NCBI GenBank assembly: GCA_029549705.1
Contig: JAKPIR010000408.1
Location: 1 to 14,902, forward strand
Length of the DNA: 14,902 bases
Source of the DNA: Pseudomonadota bacterium
Lineage (GTDB): Bacteria; Pseudomonadota; Gammaproteobacteria; Burkholderiales; Methylophilaceae
Direction: 5' to 3'
A program made the position numbers and the translations under genes. The notes beneath the pieces are model-generated. The model did no database searches, was not told the origin of the DNA, and saw only the letters and a program-made list of their open reading frames with translations. Numbering within the stretch: the stretch's first letter is position 1; each line of letters begins with the position of its first letter. Positions 1 through 6,625 of the stretch are shown piece by piece.

Positions 1-82
1 ATGCCCTGCAAGCCTTATAAATAAAGGCTTGCAGGGCATAAAATTTTTCTCGGGGTGTTTAAAACGTAAATTCACTAGATTA
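1..82 (+). repeat. Dispersed hairpin repeat, copy 1
   Basis: A perfect 16-bp inverted repeat (1-16 with 24-39, arm ATGCCCTGCAAGCCTT) encloses the 7-nt loop ATAAATA. It is followed by an AT-rich tail (40-82) that includes TTTTTCTCGGGG, TTTAAAA and CTAGATTA. The same hairpin plus tail recurs at 3669-3746 in the same orientation and at 14550-14611 inverted. It sits beyond the rpmG terminator. The stem is not followed by a simple U-tract, and the tail is conserved, so it is more than a plain terminator. The left boundary may lie outside the window. It resembles a REP/MITE-like intergenic repeat, but I recognise no named family. Confidence 0.8.
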
Positions 83-90
83 ACGCCAAT

Positions 91-119
91 AAAAAAGCCT
101 GCATTCCGCAGGCTTTTTT
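91..119 (-). terminator. Rho-independent terminator of rpmB-rpmG
   Basis: A perfect 12-bp stem (AAAAAAGCCTGC at 91-102 with GCAGGCTTTTTT at 108-119) has a 5-nt loop. The G/C-rich core is flanked by A- and T-runs, so it could terminate transcription in both directions. It lies 16 bp beyond the rpmG stop codon. Confidence 0.9.
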
Positions 120-134
120 ATCACTCAAATAAAA

Positions 135-290
135 TTATTTAAGTTTTGTTTCTTTGTACATAACATGCTTACGGACCACTGGATCAAATTTCTTGATTTC
201 CATTTTGCCTGGCATTGTACGTTTGTTTTTAGTGGTTGTGTAAAAGTGGCCAGTACCGGCACTAGACTCTAATTTGATTTTTTCGCGCAT
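135..290 (-). CDS. rpmG: 50S ribosomal protein L33
   Basis: This encodes a 51-residue protein, the usual length for bacterial L33 of the large ribosomal subunit. The reading begins MREKIKLESSAGTGHFYTTT and continues with the family-typical KNKRTMPGKMEIKKFDP segment and a basic C-terminal end in ETKLK. It has no cysteines, so it is the zinc-independent (C-minus) form. The start ATG (288-290) has the sequence AGGAG a few bases upstream on the coding strand. It lies 25 bp downstream of rpmB on the same strand, the standard rpmB-rpmG pair, presumably one mRNA from the promoter at 604-633 to the terminator at 91-119. Confidence 0.95.
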   Translation of the reverse strand: MREKIKLESSAGTGHFYTTTKNKRTMPGKMEIKKFDPVVRKHVMYKETKLK

Positions 291-315
291 GCTATATGCT
301 CCTAGTTTTTCTTAC

Positions 316-552
316 TTAGATTTTCTGACCAGCAGCACGCATTTCAGCAAGCACGGCATCAATGCCATTTTTGTCGATAGTGCGTAGGGCATTGTTAGTA
401 ATGCGCATGCTTACCCAGCGATTTTCGCTTTCAACCCAAAATTTGCGGTTTTGCAAATTAGGTAAAAAACGACGTTTTGTTTTGTTTTGTGCGTGAGAAA
501 CATTGTTACCCACCATCGGCTTTTTGCCAGTTACTTGACATACACGTGCCAT
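316..552 (-). CDS. rpmB: 50S ribosomal protein L28
   Basis: This encodes a 78-residue protein of normal L28 length, a large-subunit ribosomal protein. It opens with MARVCQVTGKKPMVGNN and carries the characteristic KTKRRFLPNLQ block, then the FWVESENRWV and GIDAVLAEMRA segments seen across proteobacterial L28. It has only one cysteine, so it is the form without a zinc ribbon. The ATG is preceded by GGATG as a Shine-Dalgarno sequence. It is the first gene of the rpmB-rpmG operon, with a recognisable sigma70 promoter about 50 bp upstream. Confidence 0.96.
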   Translation of the reverse strand: MARVCQVTGKKPMVGNNVSHAQNKTKRRFLPNLQNRKFWVESENRWVSMRITNNALRTIDKNGIDAVLAEMRAAGQKI

Positions 553-603
553 AATTCATCCTTAACGCTTGCTTAAATGCTGTGCTTTTTTAGAAAGACC
601 GCA

Positions 604-633
604 ATTATAGTACGAAAGCGATTATTTTCTCAA
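604..633 (-). promoter_or_regulatory. Sigma70 promoter of rpmB-rpmG
   Basis: On the minus strand TTGAGA (628-633) is followed after 18 bp by a perfect TATAAT (604-609). That gives a start site near 597 and a leader of roughly 45 nt before rpmB. The match to the consensus and its position in front of a ribosomal protein operon support the call. Confidence 0.8.
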
Positions 634-688
634 GGAAAATATGTGAAAAATTGATTTAATTACCTCAATTTAAAAACATTTTGCTGTT

Positions 689-1141
689 TTAGTGCTTGCC
701 CGTGCTGCCAAAGCCGCCTTCACCGCGCTTGGATGATTCAAAATCATCCACCACATGGAACTCAGCTTGCATCACTGGCACAATGACAAGCTGCGCAATG
801 CGCTCCATCGGATTGAGTTCAAATGCAGTATTACCGCGATTCCAGCAAGACACCATCAGCTGGCCTTGATAGTCGGAATCAATCAGCCCAACCAAGTTGC
901 CAAGCACAATACCGTGCTTGTGACCAAGACCCGAGCGCGGCAATATCAAAGCTGCATAATAAGTGTTGTCAATATGGATTGCCATGCCCGTAGGAATTAG
1001 CGTGGTCTCGCCCGGATGCAATGTAATTGCACTATCAATACAGGCGCGTAAATCAAGCCCTGCGGAGCCAGGTGTTGCATAAGTTGGAAACTGGTTACGA
1101 ATACGGTCGTCTAAAATTTTTAAATCGATGAGCACTGACAT
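689..1141 (-). CDS. dut: dUTP pyrophosphatase (dUTPase)
   Basis: This trimeric enzyme hydrolyses dUTP to dUMP and pyrophosphate, which keeps uracil out of DNA and supplies the dTMP precursor. The 150-residue protein shows all five dUTPase motifs in order: AGLDLRA (27-33), PRSGLGHKHG (68-77, here with His after GLG), GLIDSDYQG (85-93), ERIAQLV (113-119) and the C-terminal glycine-rich RGEGGFGSTG (139-148). I chose the ATG at 1139-1141 because family members begin close to it. The frame stays open to a GTG at 1186, which would add 15 residues (FNSAFNHFSKSVRF) with no family resemblance. No strong Shine-Dalgarno is visible before either start. It is transcribed divergently from the TonB receptor. 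Confidence 0.94.
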   Translation of the reverse strand: MSVLIDLKILDDRIRNQFPTYATPGSAGLDLRACIDSAITLHPGETTLIPTGMAIHIDNTYYAALILPRSGLGHKHGIVLGNLVGLIDSDYQGQLMVSCWNRGNTAFELNPMERIAQLVIVPVMQAEFHVVDDFESSKRGEGGFGSTGKH

Positions 1142-1249
1142 AAAGCGTACACTTTTTGAGAAATGATTGAATGCGCTATTAAACACTAATTATTCAAGAA
1201 AATCACTATGGTTTAAAGGGGTTCAACTGGGTATCATAGCGCCCAACGA

Positions 1250-1270
1250 TATAATCAGGGTTAACGGGAG
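1250..1270 (+). promoter_or_regulatory. Putative -10 element and RBS of the TonB receptor gene
   Basis: A perfect TATAAT (1250-1255) lies in the dut/TonB-receptor divergent gap. GGGAG (1266-1270) follows as a Shine-Dalgarno sequence, 8 nt before the ATG at 1279. The -35 position (about 1227-1232) reads CTGGGT, a poor match, so the promoter may need an activator. The implied leader is very short. Confidence 0.45.
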
Positions 1271-1278
1271 TTTTACAA

Positions 1279-3570
1279 ATGAATTTTAATATTACAAAAA
1301 TCACTAGAGGGCTTGTGTTTGCCGGCCTAATGAGTGCATCTTGTTCGTTAATGGCCGAGGCAGTTGACGGAGCAGAAGAAGCAAGCGTCATGATTGCGCC
1401 AAAAGTGGTCGTCACTGGCACGCGTGTTGAGCAAAATAGCTTTGATTTGCCAATGTCGATTGATGCAACGGATGCAGCGCAAATTCAAGAAGGTCAGTTG
1501 AAAGTTAATTTATCAGAGTCATCTAGCCGCATACCAGGTGTGGTGGTGAATAACCGTAATAATCCAGCACAAGATTTAGCCATTCAAATCCGCGGCTTTG
1601 GGGCACGTTCAGCGTTTGGTGTGCGTGGCGTGCGATTGTATGCCGATGGTATTCCAATGACGATGCCCGATGGACAAGGTCAAACAGGCACGTTTAACCT
1701 AGATACGGCAGGCCGGGTAGAATACTTACGTGGCCCATTCTCGGCGCTATATGGCAACTCATCGGGTGGTGTGGTGCAAATTTTCACTAAAAATGGTGCA
1801 AAAGAGCCTGAAATCAATGCAGGCATGACCTTTGGCAGTGATAATACACAACGTTACAGCTTGGGTTTAAGCGGTAGCGGCGAGGGTTTTGACGTGGTCG
1901 TAAATGCAAATACTTATCGTAGCGATGGTTACCGTGACCTATCTGACACACGTCGTGAAACCTTACACGGTAAATTCAATTTTAAATTGGGTGATGATAC
2001 CAAGTTGACACTTGTAGCAACGGCGCTTGATCAGCCAGATAACGAAGATCCGCAAGGGCTAACAAAAGCCCAAATGGAAGCAGATCGCAAACAAGCGAAT
2101 CCAGGTGCGGTTAAGTTTGATACGCGTGTTTCGCGTAGCCATGAGCAGGTAGGTGCAACTTTAGAGCATAAATTTACGCAAGACGACACAGTGCGCTTGA
2201 TGGCCTATTATGGGCAGCGGGAGAATGAGCAATATCAATCAGTCGCAGTAGGCGCACAACGAAATGACTTTCAAGGTGGTGGCGTAGCGACAATTGACCG
2301 CACTTTTGGCGGTGCAGACATTCGTTGGACGCATAACGGAAAAATTGGTGAAAATGACTACAGCGTAACAGCTGGTATGAACTATGACCGCATGAAAGAT
2401 GACCGCAAAGGCTATGAGAATTTTATCTCAAATAGAGCATTTGGTTTGTTGCCAGCAGGAGTTGATTGCGGAAATGTAGCTAATGCAGTGGTTTGTGGTG
2501 TTAAAGGTCATTTGCGTCGCGATGAAGTTAATACAGCCAAAAACTTTGATCAATATGTGCAAGGTTCGGTGGATTTAAGCCAAAGATTTACCTTAAGCGG
2601 TGGTTTGCGCCACAGCAAAGTACGCTTTAACAATGACGATAAATATATTGCTAATGCGCCCGCTTACCCAAATAGCAACCCTGACGATAGCGGCTCAGTT
2701 ACTTTCAGTGAAACAACGCCAGTTATAGGTGCAATATTCAAGTTAACAGATGCGATTAATATTTATGCCAATGCTGGCGAGAGTTTTGAAACCCCCACTT
2801 TTGTAGAGATGGCTTATAAAGCAGCAGGCGCTGGACTTAACTTAGACTTAAAACCTGCTAAAAGTCGTCAGTATGAGGCGGGCATTAAAGCGTTAATTGG
2901 GAGCAACACTTTAGTAAATGCCTCAGTTTTTAAAATTGATACGGATGATGAAATTGTGGTTCAGCAACAAGCAGCTGGCCGTACGGTTTATCAAAACGCG
3001 AAAAGTAGTGAGCGTAAAGGCTTTGAATTATCTGTGGATAGCAAGTTTGATAACGGCTTAGGCGCTTACTTGGCTTATAGCTATTTAGATGCTGAATTCT
3101 CATCCGATTTTACAGCCTGCCGACCATTTAGTGGCAATCAAACAGCCTGCAACATAAATGCGATAGCTACATTACCTACCGCACCTGGGCCTGGTAACTC
3201 AGGTGGTGAATTAATTAAATCTGGTAGCAATATTCCTGGCACCTATAAACAAACCTTGTATGGTGAAGTTTCTTGGAAATATGCACCTATAGGCTTTTCA
3301 ACTGCATTAGAAGCTCGCATGAATAGCAAAACAGATGTTGCATTCAAGTCAGAATATGGTCATGCATCGGGCTATACCGTAGCGGCATGGCGTGGTGGTT
3401 TTACGCAAGATTTAACTCAATGGAAATTTAGTGAGTTTGTGCGCATTGATAACTTGTTTGATAAAGACTACGTTGGCTCAGTGCGTGTGGCCGATTTAAA
3501 TAGCAGTTATTACGAGCCTGCCCCCGGCCGTACTTGGTTGTTAGGTTTGAATGCTATGTATAAGTTTTAG
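1279..3570 (+). CDS. pqqU: TonB-dependent outer membrane receptor, PqqU/YncD-like (probable PQQ uptake)
   Basis: This 763-residue protein has a signal peptide (about 1-26), a TonB-box-like segment (PKVVVTGTRV, 41-50), a plug domain to about residue 170, a 22-strand-type barrel, and a terminal phenylalanine (AMYKF) typical of outer-membrane barrels. The plug carries IRGFGARSAFGVRGVRLYAD, MPDGQGQTG and RGPFSALYGNSSGG. The barrel carries FETPTF, DTDDEIVV, DNLFDKDYVGSV and YYEPAPGR. From memory these blocks match Escherichia coli YncD (PqqU), the transporter for the cofactor pyrroloquinoline quinone. Cys397/Cys406 and Cys614/Cys624 are two close pairs that could form loop disulfides. A good Shine-Dalgarno (GGGAG) supports the start, and a strong terminator follows. 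The receptor class is near certain; the PQQ substrate is inferred from family resemblance and suits a methylotroph that relies on PQQ-dependent alcohol dehydrogenases. Confidence 0.8.
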   Translation: MNFNITKITRGLVFAGLMSASCSLMAEAVDGAEEASVMIAPKVVVTGTRVEQNSFDLPMSIDATDAAQIQEGQLKVNLSESSSRIPGVVVNNRNNPAQDLAIQIRGFGARSAFGVRGVRLYADGIPMTMPDGQGQTGTFNLDTAGRVEYLRGPFSALYGNSSGGVVQIFTKNGAKEPEINAGMTFGSDNTQRYSLGLSGSGEGFDVVVNANTYRSDGYRDLSDTRRETLHGKFNFKLGDDTKLTLVATALDQPDNEDPQGLTKAQMEADRKQANPGAVKFDTRVSRSHEQVGATLEHKFTQDDTVRLMAYYGQRENEQYQSVAVGAQRNDFQGGGVATIDRTFGGADIRWTHNGKIGENDYSVTAGMNYDRMKDDRKGYENFISNRAFGLLPAGVDCGNVANAVVCGVKGHLRRDEVNTAKNFDQYVQGSVDLSQRFTLSGGLRHSKVRFNNDDKYIANAPAYPNSNPDDSGSVTFSETTPVIGAIFKLTDAINIYANAGESFETPTFVEMAYKAAGAGLNLDLKPAKSRQYEAGIKALIGSNTLVNASVFKIDTDDEIVVQQQAAGRTVYQNAKSSERKGFELSVDSKFDNGLGAYLAYSYLDAEFSSDFTACRPFSGNQTACNINAIATLPTAPGPGNSGGELIKSGSNIPGTYKQTLYGEVSWKYAPIGFSTALEARMNSKTDVAFKSEYGHASGYTVAAWRGGFTQDLTQWKFSEFVRIDNLFDKDYVGSVRVADLNSSYYEPAPGRTWLLGLNAMYKF

Positions 3571-3585
3571 GCAATAGACGGCAAT

Positions 3586-3615
3586 AAAAAAGCCCCGAGT
3601 TTCCGGGGCTTTTTT
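3586..3615 (+). terminator. Rho-independent terminator after the TonB receptor
   Basis: A 12-bp perfect stem (AAAAAAGCCCCG at 3586-3597 with CGGGGCTTTTTT at 3604-3615) has a 6-nt loop and flanking A and T runs. It begins 15 bp after the receptor stop codon and, being symmetrical, may also stop read-through from coaBC. Confidence 0.92.
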
Positions 3616-3668
3616 ATGGTTAAAATTTATGGTTAAAATAGCAGTTTTAATACCCAACCTTTTTATAT

Positions 3669-3746
3669 CCTCTAGAAGCCTTGTGTTTATTGGCTTGCAG
3701 AGGTGAAATTTTTTCTCGGGAGTATTTTAAAAGTAATGCTAGATTA
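3669..3746 (+). repeat. Dispersed hairpin repeat, copy 2 (diverged)
   Basis: Arms CCTCTAGAAGCC (3669-3680) and GGCTTGCAGAGG (3692-3703) pair as 5+5 bp around a 2-nt internal mismatch. The tail to 3746 aligns with copy 1: a T-run then CTCGGG, TTTTAAAA, GTAA and CTAGATTA. Relative to copy 1 the left arm has gained a T and the right arm an A, and these two pair with each other. The element ends 3 bp before the coaBC stop codon, in the convergent gap with the TonB receptor. Confidence 0.75.
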
Positions 3747-3749
3747 TTT

Positions 3750-4970
3750 TTAAGTCTGAGAAAGTAGTTTTGCAGTATGTTGCATAATCTCTCTCGCAAC
3801 TTGAATTTTAGGGGCGCTATCTAAAGTATGCACCCCATTTTTATCAAGTAATGTGACTTGGTTGTCATCACTTCCCATCGCATTGGTTGCTAAATTGGCA
3901 ACTATCAAAGGTAATTTTTTTGCCAGTCGCTTGGCTTCTGCGTATTCCAGTAAGTTTTCGCTCTCTGCCGCAAAGCCTACGCAAAACGGTGCGTTGGGTA
4001 GGCTGGCGACATCGGCAAGAATATCCTTATTTTTTTTGAGTGCGATTGTAAGTGTTTGCTCACTTTTTTTGATTTTTTGCGTGCTTGTCTGGGCGGGGGA
4101 GTAGTCTGCAACGGCTGCAACGCTGATAAAAATATCTTTGGGGCCAAATGTTAAAGCCGCGATATTTTTCATCACCGCCAGATACATACTTTCTGCACTG
4201 GTCGCCGAAATGTGCGTCACGTTATGGGGCGTAGCGAGCGAAGTTGCGCCGCTGACTAAAGTGACCTCTGCACCCATGTCAGCGGCCGCTTGAGCAATAG
4301 CATAGCCCATTTTTCCTGAGCTTAAATTGGTAATTGCACGAACAGGGTCAATTTTTTCAATTGTTGCACCAGCGGTTATTAACACGCGCTTATTCGCTAA
4401 TAACTTAGGCGTAAAGTGGCTATTGATTTGCGCGAGCAGTGCTTCTGGTTCTAGCATACGCCCTAAACCAGTTTCACCGCAGGCTTGCACACCGCTTTCT
4501 GGACCAAGAATAGTGCTTCCATCAGCTTTCAGTTGCGCAATATTGCGTTGCGTAGCTGGCGCTTCCCACATTTGTTTATTCATGGCTGGGGCAACTAACA
4601 ATGGGCAGTCTCTGGCTAAACATAGCGTAGAGAGTAAATCATCGGCACGACCTTGCACCAGCTTTGCCATAAAGTCTGCGCTTGCAGGAGCCACTAAAAT
4701 GGCATCGGCATTGCGACTTAACTCAATATGCGGCATTCCATTGCCAGAGCTGTTATCCCACATATCTATAAAAACAGGTTTACCCGAAAGTGCTTGCATG
4801 GTGACTGGCGTTATAAACTGGCAGGCGGCCGATGTCATGACAACTTGTACATCAATTTCAGCTTTCACCAATAGGCGTACTAACTCCGCTGCTTTATAGG
4901 CAGCAATACCGCCGGTGATGCCCAAAACGAGTTTTTTTCGACTGATGTTGGTATTGATAGGTGTCGTCAT
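3750..4970 (-). CDS. coaBC: Bifunctional phosphopantothenoylcysteine decarboxylase / phosphopantothenate-cysteine ligase
   Basis: This cytoplasmic enzyme catalyses two consecutive steps of coenzyme A synthesis. CoaB joins 4'-phosphopantothenate to cysteine using CTP, and the FMN-dependent CoaC domain decarboxylates the product to 4'-phosphopantetheine. At 406 residues it has the usual fused length. The N-terminal CoaC flavoprotein domain (about 11-185) shows GITGGIAAYKAAEL, PHIEL with His81, PAMN with Asn131, and GVQACGETGLGRM with Cys164. These are the three catalytic positions of the family, all shifted by six from E. coli. The CoaB domain (about 194-400) shows RVLITAGAT, IDPVRAITNLSSGKMG, a KIKK lysine cluster, GFAAES and NLA. 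The ATG at 4968-4970 leaves a short N-terminal extension; no clear Shine-Dalgarno is visible. Confidence 0.96.
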   Translation of the reverse strand: MTTPINTNISRKKLVLGITGGIAAYKAAELVRLLVKAEIDVQVVMTSAACQFITPVTMQALSGKPVFIDMWDNSSGNGMPHIELSRNADAILVAPASADFMAKLVQGRADDLLSTLCLARDCPLLVAPAMNKQMWEAPATQRNIAQLKADGSTILGPESGVQACGETGLGRMLEPEALLAQINSHFTPKLLANKRVLITAGATIEKIDPVRAITNLSSGKMGYAIAQAAADMGAEVTLVSGATSLATPHNVTHISATSAESMYLAVMKNIAALTFGPKDIFISVAAVADYSPAQTSTQKIKKSEQTLTIALKKNKDILADVASLPNAPFCVGFAAESENLLEYAEAKRLAKKLPLIVANLATNAMGSDDNQVTLLDKNGVHTLDSAPKIQVAREIMQHTAKLLSQT

Positions 4971-5085
4971 GGTAGATTTGAGTTTATGAAATACACATTA
5001 AATATGCTAACAGGCTTTAGTTTATCATGTGAGATTGTGGTGTGTGCAACTGTCTTAAACTGAATAGAATCAGCAGGGTTTAGCG

Positions 5086-5850
5086 ATGTGGAAAAAAATT
5101 AGAATTTTTGTTTTATTACTCGTGCTTGGGGCGGTCGTACAGCAAACCATGATTGAGCAGTCGGATTTAGATTGGAGCAAGAATTTTTATGTGGCGGTAT
5201 ATCCGATTAATGCGGATGGTACGGCTGTGGTAGATAGCTATATCAGCACGTTAACAAAAGAGGATTTTGAGCCGATTGCTGACTATTTTTCAGAAGAAGC
5301 AAAACGGTTTGGCTTAACAATGCGGCGGCCATTTCAGGTGCAACTTGGTGCTAAGGTACTGCGCCAGCCTCCTGCACCGCCCAAAGCTGCGTCAGCGTTT
5401 GAAGTGATTGTATGGAGTTTGAAGTTTCGATATTTCGCTTGGAAAAATAGCCCGCAAGTTGCAGTAAAACCAAAAATTCGGATGTATTTGCTCTATTTTG
5501 ACCCCGCTGCTAATCCAGGGCTTTCTCATTCTACTGCGCTCAGTAAGGGCCGTGTAGGCTATGTTAATTTATTTGGAAGTAAGGCCTATCATCGACAAAA
5601 TATGGTGATACTCGCGCATGAAATGTTGCATACACTGGGCGCAACCGATAAATATAATTTGGCGACAACGTTGCCAATTTTCCCTGAAGGGTTTGCTGAA
5701 CCCAATAAAGCGCCGCGTTACCCGCAGGATTTTGCAGAATTGATGGGCGGCCGTGTACCAATCAGTGAGTCTAAGGCTGAAATTCCTAAAAGTTTGCTGC
5801 AAACGCTTGTTGGTGAAGTGACGGCAAAAGAAATTGGCTGGGTAAAATAA
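5086..5850 (+). CDS. Membrane-anchored metzincin-like putative zinc metallopeptidase
   Basis: I know no named gene for this 254-residue protein. Residues 5-20 are a hydrophobic N-terminal segment after a basic start (MWKKIR), fitting a signal anchor or uncleaved signal. The key feature is LAHEMLHTLGATDKY (177-190): HExxHxxGxxD with His178, Glu179, His182, Gly185 and Asp188. This is the extended zinc-binding consensus of metzincins, here with Asp as the third ligand as in snapalysin-type enzymes. Met220 in ELMGGRVP is well placed for a Met-turn. The rest (IRMYLLYFDP, GRVGYVNLFG) looks like strands of a periplasmic domain. A weak Shine-Dalgarno (AGGG) precedes the ATG. It begins a plus-strand run with radC and cstA. 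Peptidase activity and substrate are inference. Confidence 0.75.
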   Translation: MWKKIRIFVLLLVLGAVVQQTMIEQSDLDWSKNFYVAVYPINADGTAVVDSYISTLTKEDFEPIADYFSEEAKRFGLTMRRPFQVQLGAKVLRQPPAPPKAASAFEVIVWSLKFRYFAWKNSPQVAVKPKIRMYLLYFDPAANPGLSHSTALSKGRVGYVNLFGSKAYHRQNMVILAHEMLHTLGATDKYNLATTLPIFPEGFAEPNKAPRYPQDFAELMGGRVPISESKAEIPKSLLQTLVGEVTAKEIGWVK

Positions 5851-5910
5851 AATTTTGCGAATAGTTCTGTAACATACCTTTTATGCAAAGTGTTTCATTT
5901 AGGATCTAGA

Positions 5911-6585
5911 ATGGCAATTACAGATTGGCCTGCTGCAGAGCGCCCGCGAGAAAAACTCATCGAACTGGGTGCTGGTGCGTTGTCAGATGCCGAGTTATTG
6001 GCTATTTTTTTACGCGTGGGTGTGGTTGGTAAAAGCGCGGTTGATTTAGCTAGAGATTTATTGACGCAGTTTGGCAGTCTGAATGCTATTTTTGCGGCTA
6101 CCGAACATGAGTTAAGCCAAGTGCATGGCATCGGTTCGAGCAAGTATGTACAACTGCAGGCCATTTTTGAAATGAGCCGACGTGCCTTGAGCGAGCAACT
6201 GCAAGCGCGCGATGTGTTGAGTTCGCCGCAGCAAGTGCGTGATTATTTGGTGCTTAAATTGGCTGGTCTGACAAGAGAGGTGTTTTTGGCACTCTTTTTA
6301 GATACGCAAAATAGATTGCTGGCCAGCGAAGAGCTATTTAGTGGCACGTTAAGCCAAGCGAGCGTTTACCCACGAGAGGTTATCAAGCGGGTGTTGCACC
6401 ATAATGCGGCAAGTGTGATCTTTGCGCACAATCACCCTTCAGGCGTTGCCCAGCAAAGCGCGGCAGATGAGCTGTTAACCAAGCAACTAAAAGAGGCACT
6501 CGCGCTTGTTGATGTTGGCGTGCTAGACCATTTTATTGTGGCGGGTAATCAGACCTTATCGTTTAAAGAGCGGGGTTTGTTGTAA
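5911..6585 (+). CDS. radC: RadC family protein (UPF0758, JAMM/MPN domain)
   Basis: The protein has 224 residues, normal for the family. The N-terminal part has a helix-hairpin-helix-like region (GIGSSKYVQLQAIFEMSRR, about 73-91). The C-terminal JAB/MPN domain carries the full JAMM signature AHNHPSG...S..D with His173, His175, Ser183 and Asp186, plus Glu141 as a candidate catalytic acid. The JAMM fold is that of zinc-dependent hydrolases; despite its name the protein's role in DNA repair is not established. I chose the ATG at 5911 because AGGATC lies 8 nt upstream and family members start with a sequence like MAITDWP. A GTG at 5890 would add seven residues. The preceding gene ends 60 bp upstream and cstA starts 40 bp downstream. 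Confidence 0.94.
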   Translation: MAITDWPAAERPREKLIELGAGALSDAELLAIFLRVGVVGKSAVDLARDLLTQFGSLNAIFAATEHELSQVHGIGSSKYVQLQAIFEMSRRALSEQLQARDVLSSPQQVRDYLVLKLAGLTREVFLALFLDTQNRLLASEELFSGTLSQASVYPREVIKRVLHHNAASVIFAHNHPSGVAQQSAADELLTKQLKEALALVDVGVLDHFIVAGNQTLSFKERGLL

Positions 6586-6625
6586 ACTTATTTCTAAATT
6601 TAAGCATAGGTGTTGGGTATCAATC

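Noticed and set aside
3617..3640. Short direct repeat TGGTTAAAATT / TGGTTAAAATA after the TonB receptor terminator
   Set aside because: Two adjacent 11-mers in AT-rich DNA with no further copies; likely slippage and no sign of function.
4327..4899. 190-codon plus-strand frame
   Set aside because: It lies entirely antisense to coaBC, whose catalytic motifs are all present on the other strand.
6536..6625. In-frame upstream extension of cstA overlapping radC
   Set aside because: The extra 30 residues are basic, lack CstA family character and read through the radC 3' end; the ATG at 6626 gives the usual first membrane helix.
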